The notes below the pieces were generated by a model, which saw nothing but the letters and a program-made list of their open reading frames with translations, searched no databases and had not been told where the DNA came from. Positions 12,001 through 23,429 of a stretch of 64,000 nt of DNA are shown one piece after another (position 1 is the stretch's first letter; each line of letters starts with the position of its first letter). The stretch comes from Prostheceraeus crozeri (taxonomy: Eukaryota; Platyhelminthes; Polycladida; Euryleptidae). The position numbers and the translations under genes are program-made. The DNA lies in NCBI GenBank assembly GCA_907163375.1, contig CAJQUW010009006.1, positions 1-64,000 of the forward strand, written 5' to 3'.

Positions 12001-15000
12001 GACAGCTTGGTGCTGAAAAAGAGTGTGGTCGCAGCAAAGGCTGGGCAGGCATAAGAGAGACCTGATGGTGGAATTCGGAAGTGGAAAGCGCTGACAAAGA
12101 AAAGAAGTTGCGCTTCAAGCAATGGCAGCAAAGCAAGTGTGAGGCAACTAAAGTTCTCTATAAAAATGTAAAGAGATAAAGTATCACTATCAAATGAGAC
12201 CGATGAACTGCAATAAAAATTATTATTGATGAAGTTGAAGATAGTTGATGCAAAAAACGTCAAATTGACATAGGGCATATGCATCAAGCATTCAAATATT
12301 ACATATGCATATCAAACATGCTCACTTATGTCCAATCTTTAATAGTGCATGTAAGTTTATAGCAATGATCACAATTGGCATAAAGCATCTGCACTTACAT
12401 GTAATTATGCCATGCTTCTCTGGAATTTATTTTGTAATATACAAGTATTAAGGTCATTATCATTTATATCATGTCATTTGCCTGAAATTGAAGGCGTTTT
12501 ACAATTAACTACTCAGCTACTAATGCTGTCATTCATTATTTTTGTGGCTGTAACAATTTGCAATGCCTATCACGAGCAACGCAGTTCGTTCAGGGGAAAT
12601 GAAATTAATTTGAACATGTCCCGCACAAGCTATATTACAGATCAGGCCACATCGAGCCAAAATCCTCTGACAGTGCCCCATCGAAAAAATGGGACTACAT
12701 ACATTTAAATTATATAAGCGAAAAATGGACCTAAACATACAAAAGAATTACAATTTTGAACATGCATATAGTCAGTCTTTTGATATCAAAATTGCCATAC
12801 TTTTGCGAGAGGATTTTTTCAAATGATTGTCGTCAATTGCTAGCAGGCTAGACGACCAATGATGTGACTTTGTATCGAAGTTGGCCTTTAGGATCATACT
12901 TTTAAAAAAAAATTCCTGAAAAACATGCAAACATATTAATGACTCAGTCAGATTTTTATATGTATAGCATCTGAATGAAATCAGATTGCTCTACTCGTAC
13001 TGAAGTAATTAAACTCTAAGTGATAAGTTGCACATAAAATTCAACTTTCCAAAATTTGCGGAAGTGCTTTCGAATTGTTCCTCACCTTCATTATTCGCCT
13101 CAATACCGTACCGCGCAACCGCGAAAAAATTTTAAATACTGATAGCACGAATCGTCAAACTCGATCACATGCACATAGAATTCCTGTGATACAGCAAATA
13201 AGAGCTTCATCTGTAATATTTCAATTTTAAACTACTAAATATTGGAAAATCATTCCCTTATGGTTACTCATGGTTACTTATTTCCTGTAAAATTATCAGT
13301 GAATTTACATCATAGCCTCATGGCGCCTCTTTCAGAGCTGTGTCGGCTAGTGATAATCCAAGCGACAGCAACAAGCGACTTGCACTGAATCCTTACTTGT
13401 CTTTCGCCATTGAACAATGACTAATTGCATTTCCAGTCGCCCAGTGATAGACTTAGTATAGGCTAACGGATTATTCACTTCGACCACAATTGAGCTACAA
13501 GCTTGCTCTATGACTACAAAAGCATAAGAACCCAAAAAGAACCCGAGTCATTGAGTGGGTCACCGAATGGTGCCTTTGAACCAGTTTCATCACTGATATA
13601 CACACCATCATGCTATAACTTTTTACTTTTTCACCGATATTCCTAGACATTCCAAATGTGAAGAATGATTTTAGAAGTTTTTAATATAATCGCAGCTCCA
13701 TCGCTGAAATTCATCCCCGGAGATATTATTTCAAAAGAGAGTCGAAGCCTCTTGTATTGACGAACTAGGCTTCGAGGATTGCTGCAATCATCATGCCTGA
13801 TTGTTCGAATCTCTGTCTTAGTAGCCATGTATCTCAGGGTTGTTTCGAGGCACAAATCGAATTTCTCTGGTCGACCCGGCTTGCGAAGTTGTCGTGGAGA
13901 TGTTCTTAGAATCTAATGATCTAGTTGTCATGGTGGTAGAAATCGATCACAGTATATGATGCATGCAAAAAGAGTCTGACATGTGGATTGGATTTCCTAA
14001 AATTTGATGGAATCATGACAATTTGAACACTCTGGTATTCATGACTTAGATAAGTGCAAGCGATAGTTGCATTGGCATCCACTGCCAGCTCATCTATATG
14101 TAGTTCTATATCATTCATGTGCAATCAAAAGTCCGAGATCAATGTGTCTGGCTGAAGATTAGGCGGGCTGAGCTTTCAGTGGTCCCCTGTTCACGCGTAC
14201 CTGTAGGATGCAAAGCAGGACCAAGGTGAAGCAAGACAAACAAACAAATCAAGACACACACTTATTTCATTGAGGGATTTGTAGTCAGAAATTTCTGAGC
14301 AACTAGACACGACAACAAAAATGGAAGATTGCTGCACCAGATAGCCGGTGTAATAGATGCGAGACCAAATATTTGCCGACTCAACCTATGCAGTAGCCAA
14401 TAGCCATTCCACCAACATCTGCTTATTCTTTACTCATTATTCATCTGCTGCATATGCACAGTGCCCTGTACATAGCACTCCCTTCTATTCTTTAGTTATC
14501 TATATAGGGTTGTTCCTAACTAAGCCAAGCAATCATAAGCTCCGTTCATCAGTCTGCAAGCCGATTTTACTGATCTAACCTCCTGCAATAAGACTAAACA
14601 TTCATTGCAATGAAATAAAAGCTACTTACTTTCCCTGCTGCCTTGAAACATGCCGTGTGCGTAGATATAGGCTGATAGCTTCGTTAATAGCGGCAGACCA
14701 CAAAATTCCACGTCCAGCTGGTGCGTTTAGAAATGCGTGCAGCGTTTAAACAAAATCTAACATAAATTTAGAAGGAATTTGTGACAGAAACATTCTTGCA
14801 CAAAATACATTAATCTGTAGTTTCCGACATTGTGTCAGCATTTTCTGTAAAAGCGTTGATATTTCTAGATAGAGTGAACAATTTTCTATCCAATGATATC
14901 AAGTTTGTTGTATGTTTTTGCAGGATAAAAATAACATAATGATCACGTGAATGAAATATGTCCAATTTTGAATTATTGCTATTTAAATACAACTACTACA

Positions 15001-18000
15001 ATTTCTTGTAAAACCATTGACATTTCTGGTGGTTTCAGAAAATTTATAGTCTTTTGATACCTCATACACGCTGTAACTCGCCGTGGTTAAAATAACATCA
15101 TAAACCGGTGTTTTTGACATTCTCGAACAATCCACATACCACTCCCCAGACAATTCTGCGGCATCTTTGATAAAACCAAGCATATTTCTGTAATGTATGG
15201 CTCCTATGTATCATACCATTTTCTTGGTTTTGATTGTAATCTTGTAGTTAAAATAACATAAGAACATGGGGCCTAAATGACCATTTCTTGTGGGGCCTAA
15301 ATGTACTGGGGCCTAATTGACTGGACACCCTGAGAAGCCGATGACCGATGATCGGAACGAACGGCTTTTTTGCTTGATTGAACGTGATTGAGCGGTAATT
15401 TAGCCCCGGAAACCCAACAAAAGAAATAATGGTAGAAAATCCTTGATACATTCAAAAATTGCTTATTTACACATTCTGACTTCAATGAAGTAGTATTCTG
15501 AAATTTGAAAATATTTAATTGCCAATTTGGGCATGGATCACCACTAACCCATTGGGGTTTCGTGGTGTAGTGAAACCTCGAAATTTCGATAAAAGAAAAC
15601 TCTATTGATGCTCTTCGAAAGTGCTTGTTTGAGCATTAAGACTTCAGTTCAATGACAAAACAATGACAAGAGACTTGCTATTACACAATGATTCCATCTC
15701 TTGCTATTGATTTAGTGTTCGGAAAATACATCTACTTATTCTACTACTCATCAGCTACTAAAACATCTGCACACATCACCATCAATGCGGTTTAGCAGTG
15801 ATGAAAACTGAGGAAGCCGGACTGAAAAAGTTTCACGTCCTTCCATGAAGCAACGAAATTTGTCATGATGCACACTAAAGTATCATTTAATTCATCACTT
15901 GGTCACAAAGCAATGAACAGTTTGAATTCAAAAGCTATGATGAGGTAGGTCTACTTGCACTGTGGGTGCCAATCTGACCACTACTTTTTAAAAATGGCAG
16001 GTATTATGTTGCTTTTGCATCAAGTAAAGTCATAAGCTGTGGTCGGGCCCGATGTGGGTACCTCGATTTTTGCGGAAAGCGGGCATTCCCATGCAGGCAC
16101 GGGCATTTACAATATTGGCTTAATCTGAGAATTCATATCTGGTCAGTGGATATGCAGGTAGGGATTCATGGCGGCGTACATGACGTGGGCGTAATGTATG
16201 CAGCCTAAGCTCATTATGCAATTGAATCTAGTCACTATCGAATTCAGTCACATCGTATTCTTAAATCACTATTTCTGAAGACTAGACCTAGGCCTATGCT
16301 AGCTAGCAGGTTTCAAGCACTGTGAAGCGAAGTGTCAAATGAGTGAACATCTATCTACCCATTGTCACCTATAGCAAATTCGTGCAGCGTGATGCTGCTA
16401 AAGCGTGTTGTAGGCTAATCATCAAGGCAGAAGGAGTAGGACTTTCTCCATCGATTTTGATATTCTCTAGTTTGATTGGTTTTGATACAAAGGGCGCGTG
16501 TGACGTGTAGCGTTTGACGTCAACTCATGTTTCGCATTGTCATTGTAGGACAATACCGACAACGAATTTTCCGATAGGGCAGCTTGTATTATTTCGCGAT
16601 GTTAGATGGAGAACATCCTGCATCGCCAGCTTCCGCATTTCTCTGAAAAAACCAATGTTAGTTAGAAACGACATCACTATATAATAAGGTTCGACAGCAC
16701 TATGTAGGGTCCATCAGTATTGAATATTGTTTTGACTTAGAAGGAACGACTGAACGGGTGCTTTATGCCACGAACGAACGGAACGAGGGTAATAGTTCAT
16801 TTGAGCGGTGAACGAACGAACGGGTCTGAAAGGCTAATGAGCGGAAGATCGAACGAATTGGGAAAAATATGACCGTTCTAATGCTGGGTATGAAACACAA
16901 TAATCGAAAGACATACCTGATCGCTTTTTTACGTTGAGGAGTCAGGACGATTGCAGGAAATTGCTTATCTGAGGAGCCATCTGGGAGTGATGGTCGCAGT
17001 TCACTGCATGTTATGAGGGAAAACATGAACTCCGAACGCTACGTTCGAGTGATCGAAGAACATGCTGTTTATCCTTTAGCATGCAGTTTAGGTGATCCAT
17101 CATCTGATTGGATTCTCATGGATGACAAAATGCTCCATGTCATCGTGCCAGTGCAACTCCATTGTATAGAAGACAGGCAGGAAAACGAACCTTAGACTGG
17201 CCAGTAAGGTCTACTCCCTTTTAACGACTAGGCCCTAACTGGGCAAACATATAACAAAGAAAAATATTTAATATGATATAGGATGCAGATTTATTCAATT
17301 ATAGTTAGAAAACGTGCTGTTTACTTTAAAATGTCTAGTTCTAGCTAATTTCTAACTATTTATGAAACGGACTGCATGCGTATGTTTGACATGTAGGCTA
17401 TTCCATGTATGGCCTACACATCAATCTTGTCGTTCTCAGATAAGTAACTTCCTATTACACTCAACTCGTTTAGCATCGTAGATAGCAACAATTGAGGAGA
17501 CAGAATAGAAAAATGTCCTCAGACATGATGTTTGAGGACATCTTTCCATTGCTTGTCCAGGCGAGCGGGCACTCTGCAATCTTTATCATTGAGGAGATTT
17601 TCTCTTAAGTTCGGTGGAATTTCAAATTTAAAAAATCTGACAAAATTGGTGATTTGACATCTTGAATTGCTTTTTACAACATGGGGGATGAATGAGTTGG
17701 AGCAAATGAACATCACGATAAGAAAGCTCAGAACCTAAATATCTTGTGCCGTGAATTTCATGTGATTTGGAACATTGGTTTGGATGTTAAAGGGGAGGCA
17801 GATTCAGTCCTACGCACTTCAGAGTCCGGTATGGAAAAGGACTGAAGTGAATAAATGTCCGTGGTCTTAAAATCAATGCATCGCAAAATGGAAGCCATAT
17901 ATGCCTACACTAGGATTGTCCTGGTGTAGGCCTAATTTGGTTGGTTTCAATTCTTCCTAAATTGTAGCTCTTTCGCAGTTCTTTCGCGTTTGACGATACT

Positions 18001-19214
18001 GAATGTCTCTCAAGGATCTGCATGTGGATGTGTTCCAGCAACGAAATTCTTCTATCAAATTAAGGCATCTTTTAGTGTCTTCGTGCAATTCCGGAGACCA
18101 TTAGTACATCTATGGGACGAAGCGACGATTGGGAGACCGATTCAAAAGATATGTGAATAAATAATGTGTCGATGGTCAGATGTTGAGTGCAGCATCGATC
18201 ACAAAGACCTTATTGCTAAGTTCATATTCAGAGGAAGAATCCAGACAGGCATTCAATTCATTGTCAAGAGTGTGAGAACTACAGAAAAGAGAAAAAGTTC
18301 GAAAGAAGTTCATCAATCAAGTTATATGCATGCATGTACAATAAAAAGACTTTTATAGAAAACATTTTGAAGAGACTTTTCAAATGTTTCGCTTTTTTGA
18401 TTATTTGATCTTTTTAACTTTTGTTTTTTCTAAAAATGGCTAAATCAACCGCTCGCTCACGACAAAAAATCACCGCTCGCTCGCTCAATTTTCGCTCACG
18501 GAATATTTTTTTCGCTCATCAAAAAATTGAAAAAATGTTGCTCGCTCAAAAACACTGGTCTGGAGCCTATCGGTGAAACTATAAAATGACGTCGACTAAG
18601 ATGGTGTGGTCATATGGAAAGGAAAGTGCCATACAAGCAAACCGTCATACTCAACTTATGGATGGAACAATCGACGTTTAATGGTGTAAGTATGAGTAAG
18701 CAATTTTAACCTGTAGGTAAATAAGTAGTGAAAAAATTATCCATCAAAATAACACGCACACGCCTAAGGATGATTTAATTAGAGAACTTTTTCACAGGCA
18801 ATTTAAGGAATTGATTGTCGTCCTCAGATTTCTTTTTTCCACGTCTCAATTATCCTTGGAGTTTCTTGACTTCACGGATCCTTCAAAAGATTTCGTATGT
18901 TCGCTTTGTTCGACTTCTCTTCAATATGACGATAGAATCAACCCAGATAACGAAGGGTCAACTTGAACAATATTTGCCTCAATATAATCACACTGACTGT
19001 TTAGTGAGGAAGAAGGAACAGAAATTTGAATTATGAACTTTATTGTTGATTTCGGATCGCGAAGCAGTTGACGTAGAATCAATTTTAGAAAAATGGTACT
19101 TGTGAGAGACTTCACTTTTCATCCAAGTTTAGAAGTGAATAGAACTTAGGTGCTTCAGAGGATTTCCCATTTTCACAAATATGAACATAGCGAAAGCCAA
19201 GTTTTCTTCGGCTA
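9073..19214. other. Host DNA without recognised genes
   Basis: About 10 kb of AT-rich sequence in which no ORF resembles a known protein and no RNA gene was recognised. Small repeats are present: gaacgaacg-type runs at about 16750-16850 and a gctcgctca-rich stretch at about 18450-18555. One possible terminal exon is listed at 11018-11113. Exons of ordinary host genes with long introns could be missed by eye. Confidence 0.6.
11018..11113 (-). CDS. Possible terminal host exon, 31 codons
   Basis: On the minus strand a polypyrimidine-rich acceptor (ttttttcttcaacag) precedes an open frame of 31 codons ending in TGA at 11018. The frame starts VVYANPKDFQKPS. No domain is recognised and no upstream exon was identified, so this may be chance. 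Confidence 0.2.
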   Translation of the reverse strand, partial: VVYANPKDFQKPSTMCLSVGQCNESNFKAVQ

Positions 19215-19222
19215 CAAAATAT

Positions 19223-20046
19223 CAGAGCTGGCCATCACGGAAGTCCACGATTTCGCGATTCCGCTAACGAAATTCGATCGCGATCGCGGAATGAATTTTG
19301 ACTTTTAGTCCGCGATCGCTGATTAAATCAGACTTAGCTCCGCGATTTTCATTGAAAATATCAGAAATTTTGTAAATGATTTAATCCACATATTTTATTG
19401 GTTTGAAAACGAATCTTTGGTTTTATTCAATAACCTACTAAAATAATCTTGTAGATGTCTAATATTCCTTGAAAGATCATAAAAATAAATTGCACTGTAA
19501 TTAGGCCCCTATGATTTCTCTTGGTCTAGCAATCTAAATAAAAAATATTTGCTTTAGTATTTTATCGGTAGCGACAGTAGGCCTATAGTCTAAATGCTGC
19601 TGCGTTTCTTACATTTCTTTAATGTGAATGATTTATTCTCATACAGAGCGCCTTCATATGCTTCTTATATGCGTCGGAATAGGTTGAAGACTCATCCTCA
19701 AGTTCTCGAGTCTCTGTCATCGTGACGTTTGTAGTAATTGCATTCGAATCATTGTCACGATCTATGGAGGCACACATGGGCCACCATATAATTCCTTTCA
19801 ACTTAATAGCAAGCAAAAGTAGGTCTACAGGCCTATAACATGCCAATTGAATACCTCCTCAGCTAAGCACAATTGTAAAAATTAAACGTTAGGCCTACAG
19901 TAAGCACTATAATCTTGACATTCCTTCAGTTACTTGAAAAGATATCAGATATAGTAACTGCCCGATCGCGATCGCGGAATCGCGATCTCGGATGGTCAAA
20001 TTTTCAGTCGCAGACCCTTGATATTTGTATCGTGTGCCCAGCTCTG
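19223..20046. mobile_element. hAT-like non-autonomous element (MITE)
   Basis: The 824-bp element begins cagagctggccatcacgg and ends, in reverse complement, cagagctgggcacacgat. It is flanked by caaaatat (19215-19222) and caaaattt (20047-20054), a 7-of-8 match to an 8-bp hAT target duplication. Both subterminal regions carry palindromic cgatcgcgatcgcgg clusters (19275-19292 and 19962-19978), which may bind transposase. No coding capacity is seen. Confidence 0.65.
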
Positions 20047-20087
20047 CAAAATTTTATTGAAACATACGACGTTTCGCCGCACAAGCT

Positions 20088-20401
20088 TGGTCACGTATGC
20101 TTGTATGGAAATCATTAATGAGCATGGAAGCAACGAATGGAAATAAGTTCAGAATATTTGCAATCAAAACAGATATTCGATGACTGCACAAAACATGGCA
20201 TGATTAAAACTCGAGTACTACCATAAAAATTGAAAACAGTATGATAAAATTGAAAACTGTGTCATTTTGATAGCAGTATCTAAAACACTCCAAATTTTGT
20301 ACAGTCATTGAATATTTGTCTTTATTGTAAATATTCTGAACTTATTTCCATCTGTTACTTCCATGCCCATTAATGATTTTTCGTACACGCATACGTGACC
20401 A
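20088..20401. repeat. Foldback: ~107-bp imperfect inverted repeat
   Basis: Left arm 20088-20194 and right arm 20293-20401 are reverse complements at roughly 80-85 percent, sharing ttctgaacttatttccat and cattaatgat, with a loop of about 100 bp. It is likely a foldback-type MITE or a head-to-head duplication. No target duplication was identified. Confidence 0.65.
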
Positions 20402-20791
20402 CACATCGTGGTCCAAGGATCCCTTTGATCGATGCAGGGGTCGTACCCGTCATACTTTTTTGGCAATTTGCTGAAATTTTTGTACTTTTTTTCAAATGAA
20501 GGTTTATTACAATTTTTAATCAACAGTTTGGTAATATGTTGTTAAACTTTAATGTCATAATTCTAAGAATAAAACTAACCGCATACCAAAACTTGTACAC
20601 GATCAATTGCTTGGAAGTTGCTGTCAAATGATATTAGGCTTAATTGTTATGCTTGTTTCGCTCATGGTAATGATAATATAATGAAGTTGCGGTGTTTCAG
20701 CCTGCGCGCAAAGATTAAAAACTGGCTTTCTTCATACATCCACATGTTTTGATTCGCGATCGCTATACATGAAATGCAATTTATAAACGTC

Positions 20792-20797
20792 TTCATG
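20792..20797. repeat. Left target-site duplication of the Polinton
   Basis: ttcatg directly abuts the first base of the element (agtagtaag at 20798). The same six bases follow the last base at 42145. Six-bp duplications are the established hallmark of Polinton integrases. Confidence 0.9.
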
Positions 20798-21497
20798 AGT
20801 AGTAAGTAAAACTCCACTTCTGGACCGCGCAAGATGGCCGCCGTCGCTGACGTCCCCCCCCTCCTGTCCGTCGAGTCGGTCGTGGTGTGCCGCCGTGTTG
20901 CTTCGAGTCTGACGTCCCCCCCCTCCTGTCCATCGAGTCGGTCGTGGTGTGGCGTCGTGTTGCTTCGAGTCTGACGTCCCCCCCTCCTGTCCGGCCGTCG
21001 TATAGCGCGCAGTGATGTGCTGTCCAGGTTGGCGTGGTGTGCCGGCCAGGTTGGCGTGGTGTGCCGGCCAGGTTGGGAGGGTGGACTGTTGTAGCTCACC
21101 TGAAAAAATCCTAAGTGTCAGAGTGGCTTTGTATGGGTAAAATTTTGAAAATTTTCCGAAGTGTGTCATTTCGACCTGGGACCCTCACCAAAACATTTTT
21201 CATCAAATTTCACGGACCCCCCCCCCGACAGCAATCTTCTAACTTTGGTTCTAGTGGACGGATTTTGTCTTACAGCTACTCGTTTGAAAGAGGAGAAAAA
21301 CTGCTCGACGCCATTTTTGCCGCGAGTCAATCGGACCAGCCGTTCAAAAGTTAGAGTTGTTACAAGATTTTAGGTCGGAGCTCACCTGAAAAAATCCTAA
21401 GTGTCAGAATGACTTTGTATGGGTAAAATTTTGAAAATTTTCCAAAGTGTGGCATTTCGACCTGGGACCCTCACCAAAACATTTTTCATCAAATTTC
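20798..21497. repeat. Left inverted terminal repeat of the Polinton
   Basis: Matches 41459-42145 in inverse orientation, with small differences in repeat number and C/G-run length. The outer 50 bp are unique; then come about three copies of a ~63-bp unit ending in a run of 7-8 C (gacgtccccccc), then a segment with aatcctaagtgtcaga that is present twice (21098-21228 and 21383-21497). The pairing ends near 21497. Confidence 0.85.
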
Positions 21498-21633
21498 TCC
21501 GAACGAGGGGGGAGGGGGTCCGTGAAATTTGATGAAAAATGTTTTGGTAAAGGTCCCAGGTCGAAATTCGGAAGTTTTAAATTTTTCAAAATTTTCACCA
21601 CACTGGAGCTCTCACACTTAGGAATTTTTTCAC
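21391..21633. repeat. Internal inverted repeat at the inner edge of the left terminal repeat
   Basis: The arms 21391-21498 and 21522-21633 are imperfect reverse complements around a G-rich centre (gaacgaggggggaggggg). Both strands carry cctgggacc and catttttcatcaaattt. Only the left side of the element has the second arm, so the terminal repeat was partly duplicated head to head. Confidence 0.7.
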
Positions 21634-22214
21634 TTGTGGCATGTTACATGGACATGTGCTGACGGACCGACTTCCCGTGGTCATATGAGAATGGTTCAGG
21701 TGTCATATGATAGAGAATGATGAGACGAATCGTTTGCAACAAACCGCATGTCGCTACGATGAATACTTTTGGAGATAGAGCCATTTTAAGTTTTCTTCCG
21801 AGCATATATAAACCCCCGACAACGTAAGTCTCATCACTTCATCGAAAGACGAGGTAAGCGACGGTCGTCGCTCTGAGCTCCCGATATCGGGTGTTTCAAA
21901 GGACTCTATCTTTTGAAGTAGGCAAGCTATCTTCTTACTTCAAAGTTTGTATGATAGAGTTTGATAGTGTCTTTACTACTGATAAAATTTTTTAAAAGTA
22001 GTATGAGTAGTAAAATGCGGATTTTTTTAAAAAAATTCTTAATTTTCAGTTTTTTCAAAGTTTTAACATGTAGACTAAGGTTTTCAAGTATGCTGAGTTC
22101 AAATCTGCTATCAGATTTGAAATTTAACTAAGTCTAAGTCTTCGGACTGGCGAATACTATCATTAAGTTGAATCTGCTATCGGTCAACTTGAACGTTAAG
22201 TCGCGTTAGAGGGG
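21634..22214. other. Left non-coding region of the Polinton
   Basis: Apart from the TATA/donor leader, no gene is seen. The stretch 22080-22130 (around gctgagttcaaatctgctat) is conserved in the remnant at 5820-5870, and 22137-22195 holds a first partial copy of the promoter repeat described at 22533. Confidence 0.6.
21805..21877 (+). promoter_or_regulatory. TATA box and 5' splice donor leader
   Basis: tatataaa at 21805-21812 is followed by gacgag|gtaagc, with donor GT at 21854-21855, and then gtcgctctgagctc. The remnant Polinton conserves this order at 6581-6642. It probably marks the start of a spliced transcript running into the element; the acceptor is uncertain (attttcag at 22042-22049 is one candidate). 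No ORF starts in the leader. Confidence 0.5.
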
Positions 22215-22222
22215 TATATAAA
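22215..22222 (+). promoter_or_regulatory. TATA box of the 88-aa ORF
   Basis: tatataaa lies 32-39 bp upstream of the ATG at 22254, and the leader is a tandem of catttcatttcattt. Spacing and leader are conserved at 4960-4998 in the remnant copy. Confidence 0.65.
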
Positions 22223-22253
22223 CCACTGCCTCTCATTTCATTTCATTTCAATC

Positions 22254-22520
22254 ATGCAGACGCCGAACAGTCAAGTCAGCTCTCCTCGCGGACCGCAGTT
22301 AAGGCCGCGAAATTTATTTGAGGAGTTTGTCAGGCTAGAGGAGCAAGACAGAGTCCACAATAATCTTGCTCGGATTGGCAATCCGATGACAGCAACTGTT
22401 GTCAATCCAACGGAATGGCGCTACATTCCACTTTTTAGCCATGTGCCAATTAGTGTGGAAGTCGACACTGCTACCAAAGAGAGAGTCAAAGACTCTCTCA
22501 GCAGAATTGGTAGGGTGTAA
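22254..22520 (+). CDS. Small Polinton protein of unknown function, 88 aa
   Basis: Starts 32 bp after a clear TATA box. Acidic and charged in the middle (LFEEFVRLEEQDR), followed by NPTEWRYIPLFSHVP and a charged C-terminal third. It has no signal peptide, membrane segment or recognised domain. A near-identical reading frame in the diverged remnant (4699-4959) is the best evidence that it is real. Its place next to the terminal repeat, with its own strong core promoter, suggests an early or regulatory product, but that is inference. Confidence 0.6.
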   Translation: MQTPNSQVSSPRGPQLRPRNLFEEFVRLEEQDRVHNNLARIGNPMTATVVNPTEWRYIPLFSHVPISVEVDTATKERVKDSLSRIGRV

Positions 22521-22532
22521 GATGACGTTACT

Positions 22533-22677
22533 CCCGAGAACGAACCACCGGCTCTCTTAAGGGCCACCATGGGGCAAGATTTGATAGAACCTCCTCGCGG
22601 TTTGCCCTGGGCAGTCTTCGGACTGGCGAATACTATCATTAAGTTGAATCTGCTATCAGTCAACTTGAACGTTATGC
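22533..22677 (+). repeat. 145-bp direct repeat, copy A (promoter cassette)
   Basis: Runs from ctcccgagaacgaacc through ggcaagatttgatagaacc to atcagtcaacttgaacgtt. Copy B is at 23059-23203 with few differences, and a partial copy lies upstream of the first TATA box (22137-22195). Copies precede TATA-containing starts, so the unit may carry upstream promoter elements. The pair brackets the 85-aa ORF. Confidence 0.75.
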
Positions 22678-22738
22678 AGTCGATTGCTATCCCTGAAGCA
22701 TTCTGATTCGCTGTTGAGCAATTCATTGTTGAAAACCC

Positions 22739-22746
22739 TATATAAG
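22739..22746 (+). promoter_or_regulatory. TATA box of the 85-aa ORF
   Basis: tatataag lies about 41 bp upstream of the ATG at 22787, directly after a copy of gcagtcgattgctatccctg that is also found in the blocks at 23557-23940. Confidence 0.6.
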
Positions 22747-22786
22747 CCAGAAGATTGTAGCGCTTCTCATTCAATATCAAGTCACG

Positions 22787-23044
22787 ATGGAAGCAACGTC
22801 TCCTGCCAACAGCATTCCCGTCTTCATCGATGAAGACAACGCCACTCCCGAGTTCATCATCCTCGACGAGTGGGATGAAGAGGATGATAAGAAGGGGAAG
22901 ATCAAGAAGATCGTTTGGACAGATGGGGTGTGGACTCCAAATACCACTCGCATCCGAAAGGTGCCAGATGCACCAGCACGACCTAGGCGGTATAGGGTCT
23001 ATGACAACCTAACCGTCATACCCATTGACTATTCCAGCCAATAG
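22787..23044 (+). CDS. Small acidic Polinton protein, 85 aa
   Basis: An ORF with its own TATA box. The N-terminal half is strongly acidic (FIDEDN, LDEWDEEDDKKGK); the C-terminal half is basic (ARPRRYRVYDNL) and ends PIDYSSQ. No known domain is recognised. It sits between two copies of the 145-bp repeat and is missing from the remnant Polinton, which fits gain or loss of the cassette by recombination between the repeats. An acidic-basic layout could suit a regulator, but no function is claimed. Confidence 0.6.
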   Translation: MEATSPANSIPVFIDEDNATPEFIILDEWDEEDDKKGKIKKIVWTDGVWTPNTTRIRKVPDAPARPRRYRVYDNLTVIPIDYSSQ

Positions 23045-23054
23045 TCAACTTAAT

Positions 23055-23429
23055 TCACACTCCCGAGAACGAACCATCGGCTCTCTTAAGGGCCACCATG
23101 GGGCAAGACATGATAGAACCTCCACGCGGTTTGCCCTGGGCAGTCTTCGGACTGGCGAATACTATCATTAAGTTGAATCTGCTATCAGTCAACTTGAACG
23201 TTGCAAATGAAGTTCGGTGTAATACTTCCTTTTGACGGGCGTTCCTGTAAAGGGCGGCGGTGAAACCCGTAGCTATGTATACCGCAAGGGACATTCGGCA
23301 ATGGTCAATCTTGTTTAACCTCTCTGCGTCATGTTTGCAAGTGATTGCCTCTGTCTCAACGTAGTATGCATTCGCGTCAGGGCGACATTTAGCCAACTGT
23401 CGAAGGTTGCCTAAAACTTTCCATTGCAT
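23055..23429 (-). CDS. Doubtful 124-codon ORF
   Basis: Open frame starting MQWKVLGNLRQLAKCRP. The first 50 residues are also readable in the remnant from 4318 on the plus strand, where the frame is then broken by a one-base difference. The second half overlaps the 145-bp promoter repeat on the opposite strand, which argues against a protein. No promoter or domain is recognised. Confidence 0.2.
   Translation of the reverse strand: MQWKVLGNLRQLAKCRPDANAYYVETEAITCKHDAERLNKIDHCRMSLAVYIATGFTAALYRNARQKEVLHRTSFATFKLTDSRFNLMIVFASPKTAQGKPRGGSIMSCPMVALKRADGSFSGV
23059..23203 (+). repeat. 145-bp direct repeat, copy B
   Basis: Second full copy of the unit at 22533-22677, starting ctcccgagaacgaacc and ending gtcaacttgaacgtt. 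Unlike the other copies it is not followed closely by a TATA box. Confidence 0.75.

Noticed and set aside
16750..16850. gaacgaacg runs as a possible regulatory cluster
   Set aside because: Simple-sequence repeat in non-coding DNA, with no other evidence of function.
18815..19115. Opposed ORFs of 64-73 codons
   Set aside because: Chance frames in AT-rich DNA on both strands with no domain.
20662..21169. Two overlapping 145-codon minus-strand ORFs in the left terminal repeat
   Set aside because: They are translations of the G/C-run minisatellite (Thr/His/Arg-rich low complexity), and similar frames appear in the right repeat only because of the inversion.
22421..22780. 119-codon ORF antisense to the 88-aa gene
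   Set aside because: A shadow of the promoter repeat and of the opposite-strand gene. The TATA box and conservation favour the plus strand.
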